From positions 1 to 56,307 of the forward strand of contig DASPFV010000044.1 in assembly GCA_035620975.1 (NCBI GenBank): a DNA stretch of 56,307 nt. The letters are read 5' to 3'. Positions 1-8,754 of this stretch are shown piece by piece; position 1 is the first letter of the stretch, and each line of letters begins with the position of its first letter. The translations under genes were made by a program, and so were the position numbers. The notes beneath the pieces are model-generated. The model was not told the origin of the DNA, did not search any database, and was given only the letters and a program-made list of their open reading frames with translations. Source of the stretch: DASPFV01 sp035620975 (lineage in GTDB: Bacteria > Acidobacteriota > Vicinamibacteria > Vicinamibacterales > 2-12-FULL-66-21).

Positions 1-1607
1 CCGCCGGAGAGGCGCAGACCGTCACGGCGATGTCGGCGCGCGCGCCGGCGGGGCTGGCTGGCGACTTCGTCGGGGTCACGATCAGCGCGAAGCACCCGTT
101 GCAGCCGGGCTGGTCTCGGCCCTCGTCGTTCTACTTCCGCCGGAGCGGATCGAGCTGGACGCTGGTGGGGGTGGAACGGGGGCTTGCGATGCAGCCACAC
201 ACTGTCGTACAGCGGCGCGGCGGCGCCGGCCACCGTGGCAATCGTGGCGTGGCGTGACTGTTCGAAGGGCATGCCGAGCAACTCCGCCAGGTCGCCGATG
301 GCGGGCCGGGGCTCGTTGTGCAGGAACACGCCGCCAGGCGCCAGCATGGCCGCGATGTTCGCCAGCGCCAGTGCCAGCTCGGTGTCATCGAAATACGGCA
401 GGATGTTGGTCGCCACGATCAGATCGAACGCCGGCCCCTGCAGCCGCTCGACGACGATGTCGAGCGCCTCGGGCCGGAGCACCTGCGCCGCGGCTGGGCT
501 GACCCGAACGGTCTTCCGCAGGTGGCCGTTCAGCACGTCCAGGGGACCGGGCGGTGACCCGGGCGCGCTGATGGCCCGGCCCAGCCCCGCGAAGTAATCT
601 CGGTAATCCGCGGCGAGACGGACGTCGCCGGTCTGCGCGACGCCCGTCAGGAGGAGCAGCGATGGCGGCGCCTCCCTCGCCCGAGCCAGATGTGAGACGA
701 CCCGCGGGTTGATGTCGGCCGCGACGAGCTCCAGGCCGTCGAGCGTGGACAGCCGCAGCGCGACGAGCTCGTCGACGATCGCCCAGGGCTGGTAGCTCTC
801 GGGCGGGCCCTCCTCGAGCATCGCCATGCGGGGCGCGAGATCCAGCCCGGGCCCGATCACCAGCGCCCGCCTCACGCGGAAGCCCGGGTCGAGTGACCGC
901 GCCACGCCCAGTCCAATCGATACGAGATAGCCGGCCTCGATGGCCGTGTCCGTGCTCAGTCCCCGTTCGCGATAGAGCGCCGCGACCGCGTCCGGCGCGC
1001 CGGAGGAGCGCGGGACCACGAACTCCTTCTCGTACACGAAGCGCATCACACGGAGATACTCGCGGACCAGCGCCGTCTGCCGGGACGCTGCATCCGGAAA
1101 GGCCGATGCGACCAGCTCCCGGAAGTAGTGCAGCCGGGCGTCTCGGGACCCGGCAGCGAACGCGTCCAGCAGCGCCGCGGCACGCAGCCGCACGGGCGGC
1201 TCGACCTGGGCCGTCGCGGTCTGCGGGTTGCGGAGGAACGCCTCACGGGCCGGGTCGTCCAGGCGCTCGACGAGGCGCTTCGCGCTGAGGGCCGGCTCGA
1301 GCGGCGGCACGTCGGTGAAACGCCGCGATTGCAGCATGTAGAAGACGAGATGGTCGAGGTCTCCCTCGCGGACGCGGGCGGCGTGCGTGCGGTGCAGATC
1401 GTCCACGTAACCGGCGAAGCTGGCTGCAGTCAGCCCGCGCTTCTCCAGCATCGGCCGGATCGGCGCCACGTCGTCCCACGCGAGGCGCCTGGCCGCGGGA
1501 GCGTGCTGCGTCCGGAGCTCCAGGGGAGGGCCGCTCCCCAGAACGAGGGCGAGGACGCCCGCGCGCCAGGCGACCTCCGACGGCCGGTAGCGACGGGAGC
1601 AGGACAC
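1..1607 (-). CDS. class I SAM-dependent methyltransferase-like protein, left end unresolved
   Basis: Read from a GTG at 1607, this gives about 475 well-formed residues. The N-terminal 240 residues are helical with a hydrophobic segment near 17-24 that could be a signal or anchor. The C-terminal half is a Rossmann methyltransferase: motif I VIGPGLDLAP (about 250-259), an acidic strand end AADIN (296-300), FDLIVATNILPYFDD (394-408) and LAPGGVFLHNE (422-432). The substrate is unknown. The family-like sequence ends with YDSVWLHRK near position 183. The frame then stays open to the window edge but becomes Arg/Pro-rich, so the real stop has probably been lost through a small indel; a shift by one base there would stop at 131. 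GTG at 1607 is the best upstream start, although its ribosome site is weak. The TonB receptor lies upstream on the same strand behind a terminator, so this is probably a separate unit. Confidence 0.68.
   Translation of the reverse strand, partial: MSCSRRYRPSEVAWRAGVLALVLGSGPPLELRTQHAPAARRLAWDDVAPIRPMLEKRGLTAASFAGYVDDLHRTHAARVREGDLDHLVFYMLQSRRFTDVPPLEPALSAKRLVERLDDPAREAFLRNPQTATAQVEPPVRLRAAALLDAFAAGSRDARLHYFRELVASAFPDAASRQTALVREYLRVMRFVYEKEFVVPRSSGAPDAVAALYRERGLSTDTAIEAGYLVSIGLGVARSLDPGFRVRRALVIGPGLDLAPRMAMLEEGPPESYQPWAIVDELVALRLSTLDGLELVAADINPRVVSHLARAREAPPSLLLLTGVAQTGDVRLAADYRDYFAGLGRAISAPGSPPGPLDVLNGHLRKTVRVSPAAAQVLRPEALDIVVERLQGPAFDLIVATNILPYFDDTELALALANIAAMLAPGGVFLHNEPRPAIGDLAELLGMPFEQSRHATIATVAGAAAPLYDSVWLHRKPPFHPHQRPARSAPAEVERRGPRPARLQRVLRADRDPDEVASQPRRRARRHRRDGLRLSG
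3..257 (+). CDS. C-terminal end of an uncharacterised protein (partial)
   Basis: An open frame enters from the left edge and stops at a TGA at 257. Up to about position 180 the residues look like a real protein end, with alternating hydrophobic and polar residues and the segment FYFRRSGSSWTLVGVER, a style of ending common in small secreted acidobacterial proteins. After that the frame turns Arg/Gly-rich, which suggests the true end lies near 180 or that the last 80 bases are only overlap with the converging methyltransferase. No domain is recognised and no function is assigned. It converges on the minus-strand methyltransferase, and neither gene has a convincing stop at the junction, so a one-base error in the G-rich stretch at 165-181 is possible. 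Confidence 0.35.
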   Translation, partial: AGEAQTVTAMSARAPAGLAGDFVGVTISAKHPLQPGWSRPSSFYFRRSGSSWTLVGVERGLAMQPHTVVQRRGGAGHRGNRGVA

Positions 1608-1651
1608 AGACCCTGAAGGATATCCCGGGCGGGATGCCGAGGGGCGGCGGC

Positions 1652-1687
1652 GGGAACAAGACGGCCGGGGAGGGCACCTCCCCGGCC
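1652..1687 (-). terminator. intrinsic-type terminator after the TonB receptor gene
   Basis: A perfect 11-bp stem (GGCCGGGGAGG / CCTCCCCGGCC) with a 3-nt loop occupies 1663-1687. On the minus strand it is followed by GTCTTGTTCCC, a modest T-rich run. It begins 11 nt after the receptor stop codon, as expected for a terminator of that gene. Confidence 0.65.
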
Positions 1688-1698
1688 GGCACGCGCGA

Positions 1699-4600
1699 TC
1701 AGAAGATCAGCCGGAACCCCAGCTGCACGAAGCGCTGGAAGTTCGATTGGCCCGTGCTGTTGCGGTTGATGCGCCCGAAGTCCGCTGACGACGTAGTCTG
1801 GTTGTACTGCCGCTCGTCGTACATTGGACTGTTGAAGAGGTTGAACGCCTCGAGCCGCACCTGGAACCTCACGTCGTCGGTGATCGGCGTCGTCTTCGCG
1901 AAATTCACGTCGACCTGCCAGTACGATGGCCGGCGGAACTCGTCGTAGCGGAACATCGCCGTGCGGCGCTGGAACGCTTCGCGGATCAGGAAGTACGGCT
2001 CCGTGCAGCCGTAGGCGGTCGACACCGACAGCAACGCATAGGTGCCGTTGGCCTGCCGCTGCCCGATGCACGGCTTCACGCCGTAGATGAACTGCCCCTC
2101 CTTCTTGCCATCGAGCGCGATCTGGTCGAGGCTGACGCCCGGCGCCAGGTCGACGTTGCCGGGCATATCCCACGGCTGGCCCGACTGGTAGACGAACATC
2201 GGCGCGATCGACCAGCCGCCGAGCAGGTAACCCGTCAGGCTGCGCTGATTGCGGTACCACGGCAGCTCCCACACCCCGGACGCGACGATGCGGTGCTCGC
2301 GGTGCGAGAAATACGGTCCCCGGTTCCTGAGGAGCGACACCTCGTCGACGTAGGCGTTGCCGATGCCGGTGGTCGTGTTCGCGCCGTCCTCCGTCCACCG
2401 CGGCACCCAGGTGTAGCCGGCGTTGATGGTGACCCCCCTCGCCCAGCGCTTGTTCGCCACGAACTGCAGCGAGTCGTACCACATGCGGCCCAGGTTCTGC
2501 TGGTTCATGTTGAAGCAATTGGTCGTTGTACCAATGTTGCAGCCGCTGAAGGCAGGGAACGGCCGGTTGAGCTCGAACCGCGACAGCGTCCGGTTTGTGA
2601 AGCGCGTCGTGCCCTCGAACCCTGGCACGTTGAGGAACGGGTTGGGCAGCAACTGATCGCAGAAGCTCCTGCTGCCTCCCTGAGTCACGTCGCACTGTCG
2701 CTGGAACTCGGCCGAAGGCTCGTTGAAACCGCCGAAGTTCCCCTCGATGTCGTAGCTGCGGCTGCCGGCGTAGGTGATATCGAGAGACACGCGCCACGGC
2801 AGCTCCCGCTGCACGCCGATGGAGAACTGGTGAACGCTCGGCACGATGAAGTCAGGGTTCGAGAAGCTCGGATTTCGCCCGAGGAACGTCAAGGGGCCCA
2901 GCGAGCTTCCGGGCGCAGCCTGAATCCCGCCAGGCCAGGGGTTCCCCAGCAGGTAGGTCGGTGTGCGGTTGTCGTCCAACGACGCGATGATGGGCGTCGA
3001 CTGGCTGAACCCGTTGTTGAACGACTGACTGGTCGGGTTGATGAAGTACTTGCCGTATCCGCCACGGAGCACGGTCCTGTCGTTGATCTGATACGTCCCG
3101 CCGGCGCGGAGCTGGAAGTTGTTCTTGTCGTACTTCCACGGCCGCTCAGGGGCGCCGTCCACGCCGGCGAACCTGACCCCTCCCATCACCTGCTGACCGA
3201 CGAGCGCCGAGACCGGATTGACGATCGTCGGATCGAACGCGTAGTTCAGCATGTTGTCTTCTTCCGTCACCGAGCCGTTGAAGTCCCAGCGGAACCCGAG
3301 GTTCAGGGTCAGCCTGTCGCTCACCCGCCAGTCGTCCTGGATCCACGGCGCCAGGAAGAACCACTTGTAGTGAGGAGCGGGGTTGACATCCACCTGGCCG
3401 CTGCTCGGCGCGCCGAGCAGGAACGAGGCGAAAGCGTTGCCTTCCAGCTCGTTCGTGCTGTTCAGCGTGCTGCGGGTGAAGGCACGGGTGAACGACACAT
3501 TGCCCCCCGAGTTGTTGTAGTTCTCGTTGAAGACGTTGGTCCACCGCATGTCGAGACCGCTGCGGATGTTGTGGCTCCCGCGCGTCAGCGACACGTTGGG
3601 CTGAACCGTGTAGATGCGGTTCCGGTTGGGCGCCGAGCCGCGCGACATGGTCTGGAACTGCTCGATATTGATGACGGGGAAGATGCCGCCGATCGCCCGG
3701 CTTGGCATCTGCTCGATGAGACTCGAGGGCCAGAACTCCGTCGCATCGAAACCGATCGCATGCTCGGAATAGCTCCACTCCAGGAAGTAGGTGTAGCTGG
3801 CGCGCAGGTTGAAGACGGTCCCGGCGCCGAAGATGCGCACCCAGTCGCCGACCAGCGCGCGGTTGGCGCGCCAGAGCGGAAGCTGGCCACTCTGGGCCGG
3901 ACCGGTGCGGATGGCGTTCGTCCCCCTGTTGCCGACCTCGTTCCGCTCGTTCTCGCCCCAGCGGAAGTACGCGCGATCGTTCGGACTGAAATTGTGGTCC
4001 ACCTTCCCGACCCAGTTCCAGAACAGGTCGCGGTTGAAGTGCTCGGCCCAATGCAGGTTCTGCTGCCAAGGCGCCACGCCGGCCGTCGTGCCGTTGGGAT
4101 CCGGGTAGTACGCCATGATCGCGCGCGCCGTCGGGTGGATGCGATCGGCGGGAATCCGGTTGCCGGGAAACGGATCGCGTGTCCACACGCCGTTCACATC
4201 CCGGCCGGTCGCCGGGTCGTAGATGGTGATCAGACGTCCGGACGCATCCACGAGACCGCTGAAGTCGCCGGTCTTCATCGCGGGCGTCGGAACCGTGGCG
4301 AAGAGCGGGGCCGGCGTGCCCTCGCGATATTTCTCGCCGTTGAAGAGGAAGAACGTCTTGTTCCGGCCGTTGTAGAGCTTCGGGATGATGACCGGACCGT
4401 CCACGCTGAACCCGTACTGATCGATGTACTGATCGGTCTTCGGCGCCTGCCGCGAGTTGAGGAGGAACGAGTTGGCGGCGAGGGCCTTGCGCCGCATGAA
4501 GTCGTAGACCTCGCCGTGGAAGCTGTTCGTGCCCGTCTTGAGCGACATGTTGACGACCCCGCCGGCGGTGCGGCCGTACTGCGCGTCGTAGGAGTTGATC

Positions 4601-5283
4601 GCCACCTTGAATTCCTGGACCGCCGCGGCCGGCGGCACGTAGGCGATGTTGTTGCCGCCCTGGTTGGCGTTGTTCGGCGCGCCGTCGAGCAGGAACTCGT
4701 TGTTGCGGTTCTGCCCGCCGTTCATCGACCAGTCGGCGAGGGCACCGTTGTCGAACGGCCGGAGGTAGACGGCCTGGGCGTTGTAGTTGACGCCGGCGAC
4801 GAGCGTGGCGAGGGCCATCGGGCTGCGCGACTGCAGCGGCAGCTCGGCGATGCGCTGGCTGTCGATGACCGTGCCGCGGCTCGCGTTGCTCGTTTCGAGC
4901 AGCGGCGACTCGGCGTTCACCGTCACCTCCTCGGTGACGCCGCCGACCGAGAGCTGGACGTTGATGTCAGCGATCTCTCCGACCTGCAGGCGGATGCCGC
5001 TCTGCGTGTACTTCTGGAACCCGCTCAGCTCGACGCTGAGCGTGTAGGCGGCCGGACGAAGGAAGGGGATGTTGTATTCCCCCTGGGCGTTGGTGACCGC
5101 CGTCGCGACCTCGTTCGTGTCCACGTTCGTCACTGTCACCGTGGCGCCGGGCAGCGCGCCCTGACTGGTGTCGACGACGCGTCCTTTCACCGTGGCGCGG
5201 AACTCCTGCGCCGCCACGCCGCCGGCCGAAGCCAGCAGCAGCACCGCGAGGCACGAGCCGCAGTGCATCACAAGCTTCCTCAT
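1699..5283 (-). CDS. TonB-dependent receptor, Oar-like, with N-terminal carboxypeptidase-regulatory domain
   Basis: An outer-membrane receptor of 1194 residues, probably importing a large or scarce substrate with energy from TonB. It has a signal peptide (about 1-26, ending GVAAQ), then a carboxypeptidase-regulatory/CNA-B-like beta domain (about 30-115, with KGRVVDTSQGALPGATVTV), a plug region (about 125-290) and a long beta-barrel ending in LGFRLIF; the terminal Phe fits the outer-membrane assembly signal. The length matches the Oar-like receptors expanded in Acidobacteria. The start at 5283 is chosen because GGAGGAG lies about 7 nt before it; an in-frame ATG at 5304 would put that ribosome site inside the gene. 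It stands alone with its own terminator and no exbB/exbD/tonB nearby. The ligand cannot be predicted. A 1068-codon antisense open frame covers it and is an artefact of GC content. Confidence 0.93.
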   Translation of the reverse strand: MRKLVMHCGSCLAVLLLASAGGVAAQEFRATVKGRVVDTSQGALPGATVTVTNVDTNEVATAVTNAQGEYNIPFLRPAAYTLSVELSGFQKYTQSGIRLQVGEIADINVQLSVGGVTEEVTVNAESPLLETSNASRGTVIDSQRIAELPLQSRSPMALATLVAGVNYNAQAVYLRPFDNGALADWSMNGGQNRNNEFLLDGAPNNANQGGNNIAYVPPAAAVQEFKVAINSYDAQYGRTAGGVVNMSLKTGTNSFHGEVYDFMRRKALAANSFLLNSRQAPKTDQYIDQYGFSVDGPVIIPKLYNGRNKTFFLFNGEKYREGTPAPLFATVPTPAMKTGDFSGLVDASGRLITIYDPATGRDVNGVWTRDPFPGNRIPADRIHPTARAIMAYYPDPNGTTAGVAPWQQNLHWAEHFNRDLFWNWVGKVDHNFSPNDRAYFRWGENERNEVGNRGTNAIRTGPAQSGQLPLWRANRALVGDWVRIFGAGTVFNLRASYTYFLEWSYSEHAIGFDATEFWPSSLIEQMPSRAIGGIFPVINIEQFQTMSRGSAPNRNRIYTVQPNVSLTRGSHNIRSGLDMRWTNVFNENYNNSGGNVSFTRAFTRSTLNSTNELEGNAFASFLLGAPSSGQVDVNPAPHYKWFFLAPWIQDDWRVSDRLTLNLGFRWDFNGSVTEEDNMLNYAFDPTIVNPVSALVGQQVMGGVRFAGVDGAPERPWKYDKNNFQLRAGGTYQINDRTVLRGGYGKYFINPTSQSFNNGFSQSTPIIASLDDNRTPTYLLGNPWPGGIQAAPGSSLGPLTFLGRNPSFSNPDFIVPSVHQFSIGVQRELPWRVSLDITYAGSRSYDIEGNFGGFNEPSAEFQRQCDVTQGGSRSFCDQLLPNPFLNVPGFEGTTRFTNRTLSRFELNRPFPAFSGCNIGTTTNCFNMNQQNLGRMWYDSLQFVANKRWARGVTINAGYTWVPRWTEDGANTTTGIGNAYVDEVSLLRNRGPYFSHREHRIVASGVWELPWYRNQRSLTGYLLGGWSIAPMFVYQSGQPWDMPGNVDLAPGVSLDQIALDGKKEGQFIYGVKPCIGQRQANGTYALLSVSTAYGCTEPYFLIREAFQRRTAMFRYDEFRRPSYWQVDVNFAKTTPITDDVRFQVRLEAFNLFNSPMYDERQYNQTTSSADFGRINRNSTGQSNFQRFVQLGFRLIF

Positions 5284-5504
5284 GAGCTCTCCTCCCCCGC
5301 GCATGCATCGACGAGCGTTCCGCCGTCATGCGGAAACAGCACAGCTGCGATCTGCCCGTGCTGCTCGCCATCGCATTGCGCGCGAGGCTTTATACAACTG
5401 CCCATCGCCAGTGACAAGTCCGTACCCGTGACGTTCGGGCGTGCCTGCCCACGCGCAAGCTGCGCCCGCGGCGCGCATGGTACTGGAGTTGGAGTATGAG
5501 AAGG

Positions 5505-6647
5505 TCAGAAACGAGTCGGGGGAACCAGGCTGGGGTTGAGCTCGTAGGCCCTCGCGAAGGCGGCGCGCGCGGCATCCGGCTCGCCGAGCGCCGCGAGAGC
5601 GCGGCCCAGCTGGTAGTGAGCGGGCGCGTAGGCGTCGAAGGTGGCGGTCGCGCGGCGGAAGAGATCGAGCGCGCGGAGCGGGTCGCCGGCGTCGAGACGC
5701 TCGATGCCGACCGACGTCCAGACCAGCGCTTCATGTTCCAGCTGCGCGCGCCCGCGAAGGCGCTCGGCCTCGGCCAGGCGCGCGCGGGCCGCGGCGGCAT
5801 CACCCGAAAGCTCCAGCACGCGGGCCAGCGTGTAGTGCGCGCTCCACAGATCAGGTCGCAGGGCGATCGCGCGGCGCAGCGCCTGCGCCGCCCCCTTCCA
5901 ATCGCGCTTCTCCTTCAGTATGGCGCCGAGCGTGTAATGCGCGTCGGCGTACCCGGGCTGCAGGGCGAGCGCCTCGCGCAGCGCGGCGACGGCCGGGTCT
6001 GCGCGGCCGAGGTGCCACTCGACGACCCCGAGGCTGTAGTGCGACTCGGCCCTCGGTTCGATGGCCAGCGAGCGCCGCAGCTCGTCGGCCGCCTCCTGCA
6101 GACGATCCGACCGCTTGAGCACGAGCGCGAGATTGTAGCGCGCGAGCGCATGTCGGGGCGAAAGCTCCAGGACGCGCCGGAACGTGGCGAGCGCCTCGTC
6201 CACGTGCTGCTCCGAGAGCGCGAGCCCCAGCGTGAAGTGCCGGGCAGGATCGTCCGGCCTGGCCGCAACGAGCGCCCGCGCGCGCGCCACCGCCTCGTCC
6301 CCCTTGCCGGCCTTCACGAGCGTCAGGATCAGCCGATCGGACGTGCGAGGATCGTCAGGCCGTTCGGCGAGCGCACGCCGGTAGGCGTCGACGGCGGCAT
6401 CGAGGGCGCCAAGGCGCTCGAGTGCATCGCCGAGCCCGCGCTGGATGTCGGGATCACGCGGCGCCAGCCCGGCCGCTTCCCACAGGAGCGTCAGGGCGGC
6501 AGAGAAGTCACCGGCCGCTTCGAGCGCCAGCGCTCGATCGTAGGCGGCCCTGGCGCGGCGGGGCAGGTCCTGTCCGGCCCCGGCCGCCAACGCCGGCAGC
6601 AGGCCGAGCAGCACGCCGGCTCCCAGCGCACGCAGGGGGAGAGACAT
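5505..6647 (-). CDS. secreted tetratricopeptide-repeat protein
   Basis: A 380-residue protein with a signal peptide (about 1-23, ending LAAGAG), followed by roughly nine 34-residue TPR units over almost its whole length. Typical TPR positions are visible in stretches such as HYTLGAILKEKRDWKGAAQA and HYQLGRALAALGEPDAARAA. No catalytic domain is present. TPR arrays bind partner proteins or peptides, so a periplasmic scaffold role is likely but the partner is unknown. It sits between the cupin gene and the TonB receptor on the same strand, with a 120-nt upstream gap that holds a tandem repeat, so co-transcription with the cupin gene is possible but not shown. Confidence 0.88.
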   Translation of the reverse strand: MSLPLRALGAGVLLGLLPALAAGAGQDLPRRARAAYDRALALEAAGDFSAALTLLWEAAGLAPRDPDIQRGLGDALERLGALDAAVDAYRRALAERPDDPRTSDRLILTLVKAGKGDEAVARARALVAARPDDPARHFTLGLALSEQHVDEALATFRRVLELSPRHALARYNLALVLKRSDRLQEAADELRRSLAIEPRAESHYSLGVVEWHLGRADPAVAALREALALQPGYADAHYTLGAILKEKRDWKGAAQALRRAIALRPDLWSAHYTLARVLELSGDAAAARARLAEAERLRGRAQLEHEALVWTSVGIERLDAGDPLRALDLFRRATATFDAYAPAHYQLGRALAALGEPDAARAAFARAYELNPSLVPPTRF

Positions 6648-6703
6648 CTGGCAGCATTATCGATCTCCCCGCGTCCGAGTCCAGGAACAGGAAAAGGCAG
6701 CGG

Positions 6704-6765
6704 GTCCCGTGAAAAGAGACCCGCGCAAATCCGCGTCCCGTGAAAAGGAAACCGCGCAAATCCGC
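6704..6765. repeat. two tandem 31-bp copies of a GTCCCGTGAAA element
   Basis: Copies at 6704-6734 and 6735-6765 abut each other exactly. Both begin GTCCCGTGAAAAG and end CCGCGCAAATCCGC, differing only in a few central bases. The array ends 2 nt from the stop codon of the minus-strand cupin gene. A shorter relative lies behind the citrate synthase stop codon near 54.7 kb. Confidence 0.85.
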
Positions 6766-6767
6766 GC

Positions 6768-7238
6768 TCAGAGGGGCGATGGCCCGACCACCTCGAGCCC
6801 GAACTTCGGGGCCAGCTCCACCAGGCGGGCGAGCAACACCTCCTCCGTGGGGGCGCCCCCGTCGACCGCGGCGCCATACTCGAAAAAGCCTTCGATCTCC
6901 CCGGGCGTGAACAGCACGAGCAGGCGCGCGACCTGATCCGAACAGTTCTTGAAGCAGTGCGGCACGCCACGCGGCACGAACGCCGACTCGCCGGCGCGCC
7001 CCCTCTTCACCTGGTCGCCGATGTAGAAGGTGATCTCCCCTTCGAGCACGAGGAAATACTCCTCCTCGCGGGTATGGATGTGCAGGGGAGGTCCGCCGCC
7101 GGGCGGCTCGATCGCTTCGAACGCGAAATGGGTATTGCCCGTTTCGGCCGGGGTCGCCACGATCTTGTAGATCCCACCGCCGGCGCCGTAGCGCACCCGC
7201 TCTCCCGAGGTCACCGAATCCGTCACCATCAATGCCAT
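6768..7238 (-). CDS. cupin-domain protein
   Basis: A small (156-residue) single-domain cupin without a signal peptide, so cytoplasmic. The first cupin motif is clear around residues 45-75: PPLHIHTREEEYFLVLEGE supplies His-x-His and Glu metal ligands, and the second motif supplies a His in GVPHCFKN (about 110). Cupins of this type may be enzymes, binding proteins or isomerases, and the sequence does not show which. The ATG at 7238 follows GGAGGAG at good spacing. Upstream is a long repeat-rich gap, so the gene probably has its own promoter. The two 31-bp repeats lie just behind its stop codon. Confidence 0.85.
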   Translation of the reverse strand: MALMVTDSVTSGERVRYGAGGGIYKIVATPAETGNTHFAFEAIEPPGGGPPLHIHTREEEYFLVLEGEITFYIGDQVKRGRAGESAFVPRGVPHCFKNCSDQVARLLVLFTPGEIEGFFEYGAAVDGGAPTEEVLLARLVELAPKFGLEVVGPSPL

Positions 7239-7513
7239 GCCACTCTCCTCCGCGTGTCAGCTGGCCCGCCCCTTTCTAAAGGGAAACCGGCGGGATTCGC
7301 CCCGCCGGCCCCCCCACCCCCACCCCAGCGCGCGAAGAACGCGCGCCGGGGGCCCCGCCATCGCCGTCGCTCGCAGGGCCCCACGATCCCCGCTTCCGCC
7401 TTCGCGCCGCAGGCGCTCCGGCGAGACCCGCGCAGGCGGGTGGGCAACTAAGGTGACGATACGGCGGAGAGCTGCACGCCGGTTCTATGGAATTGGTTAG
7501 GCTTCAGTAACGC
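7239..7513. other. intergenic region upstream of the cupin gene
   Basis: No gene is supported here. It contains an 8-bp inverted repeat, CCGGCGGG / CCCGCCGG, around 7288-7309, a C-rich run, and a second small GCGCG / CGCGC inverted repeat. It must carry the cupin promoter, but I cannot point to convincing -35/-10 boxes. Confidence 0.5.
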
Positions 7514-7592
7514 TGGGTTCCAGGTTCAGGGTTCCTGGTTCCGGGTTCGGTTCCTGGTTCCGGGTTCCGGGTTCCGGTGCCTGGGCTCTGCA
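7514..7592. repeat. degenerate GGTTCC(A/G)GGTT tandem repeat block
   Basis: About ten imperfect units built around GGTTCC, with a period of roughly 7 (GGTTCCA, GGTTCAG, GGTTCCT, GGTTCCG). The units are the reverse complement of those in the block at 7767-7882. There is no coding potential beyond the low-complexity peptides that the repeat forces in every frame. Confidence 0.85.
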
Positions 7593-7766
7593 CCTGGTCG
7601 AGCGTCGGAACGTCACGCATCCATTCCTGGAGGCTGTGGCGTTGGTGAAGGGGAGGGGGGCGACACTTCCGCGCCCGGCAGCCAACGTCGGCGCGCACGG
7701 CGAACGGGTACAACCGCACCGGTCAGTCGCATATTGACTGGCTCAGCCGTTCGGATTCCGAGCCGC

Positions 7767-7882
7767 GAACCAGGCACCAGGAACCAGCAGAACCAGTAGA
7801 GCCAGGAACCTGGAACCCCGAACCTGGAACCCTGGAACCCGGAACCCGGAACCAAGAACCAGGAACCAGGCACCAGGAACCC
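7767..7882. repeat. degenerate GGAACC(C/T) tandem repeat block, inverted relative to 7514-7592
   Basis: Some fifteen imperfect heptamer-like units of GGAACC/CAGGAACC type, ending 2 nt from the TAG stop of the minus-strand SH3/beta-barrel gene. Together with the block at 7514-7592 it could pair across about 175 nt to form a long imperfect hairpin in a read-through transcript of that gene. Confidence 0.85.
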
Positions 7883-7884
7883 TC

Positions 7885-8754
7885 CTACCTGACGTACCAG
7901 TGCGCCGCGAACGTGAAGCCGAAGCCGCCCAGCTCATGGCCGACGAACGGCGTCGTGTGCGTGCGGTAACCGGCGTCGACCGTGACGGCGAACTTCGGGA
8001 CGCTCGAGAACGTCACCTCGGCGCCGCCATGGGTCCGGTAAGCCATGGAGCTCTCGGTCATCGACGCGGAGTCGGGGCTGATGCCGCCAAGGCTCGAGCG
8101 CAGCATGCTGATGCCGCCGGCGACGTACGGGCGGATCCAGAGATAGTCCGACACCGAATCGGCCAGCCAGTAAGTGACGCTCGGCGCGAACTCGACGGTC
8201 GTCACCTGGTCGGGCAGGCCGGCGCTGGTCGAAGTCGAACGCGACAGCTCGAACTGCACGCCGAACCGATTCCTCGACCAGACGCGGGCCGTGGCGCCGA
8301 ATGCGGGGCCGGATCCCGCAACCAGCCCGCCCAGCCCGATGGTGTGTGCAGGCCGGACCACGTACGTGGTGGCGGCCGCCGTCGCTGGCATCGTGGACCG
8401 GACCTCCCCGCCCCCCGCGGGGAGAGGTGCGGCCTGCGGGGGAGCCATCGCAATCATCGGCGCGACGGCTGCTCCAGACGCGCCGGCCTTTCGCGAGAGC
8501 GACCCGAAGCGCATGTGGATGTAGCCGGCGCCATCCTCGCTGCCGGCCCACGCGACGCGAACCCAGTCTCCGACTTCGCGGGTCACGTCCAGCACGGCGC
8601 CACGTGGCGCACGCCCGATCACCGGGCTGCCGGTGCTCGGCGACCTGTGCACGCTGGCTGATGCCTCGCGGATCGTGAACTCGGCCGTCTGCGCGCCAGC
8701 CAACGAGGGGAACACGAACAGAACGACGGCGACAACGGACATCGAACGAGTCAT
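7885..8754 (-). CDS. SH3-like plus outer-membrane beta-barrel protein
   Basis: An envelope protein of 289 residues: signal peptide (about 1-21, ending LAGAQ), a bacterial SH3-like domain (about 25-90; ASVHRSPSTGSPVIGRAPRG, then GDWVRVAWAGSEDGAGYIH), a Pro/Ala linker (about 95-135), and a C-terminal small beta-barrel (about 137-289) rich in aromatic and Gly residues. SH3b domains often bind peptidoglycan or proline-rich partners, so a barrel linked to the cell wall is a reasonable inference. The start at 8754 follows AGGAGG with about 8 nt spacing. The ending HWYVR lacks the usual terminal Phe. No operon partner is visible; repeat blocks follow the stop. Confidence 0.85.
   Translation of the reverse strand: MTRSMSVVAVVLFVFPSLAGAQTAEFTIREASASVHRSPSTGSPVIGRAPRGAVLDVTREVGDWVRVAWAGSEDGAGYIHMRFGSLSRKAGASGAAVAPMIAMAPPQAAPLPAGGGEVRSTMPATAAATTYVVRPAHTIGLGGLVAGSGPAFGATARVWSRNRFGVQFELSRSTSTSAGLPDQVTTVEFAPSVTYWLADSVSDYLWIRPYVAGGISMLRSSLGGISPDSASMTESSMAYRTHGGAEVTFSSVPKFAVTVDAGYRTHTTPFVGHELGGFGFTFAAHWYVR

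Noticed and set aside
2293..5499. 1068-codon open frame on the plus strand
   Set aside because: It is antisense to the TonB receptor, is rich in Arg, Val, His and Asp with no domain, and exists because GC-rich codons rarely give stops on the opposite strand.
7514..7882. Possible CRISPR or phage attachment site
   Set aside because: The units are short, degenerate and without spacers; no integrase or tRNA is nearby.
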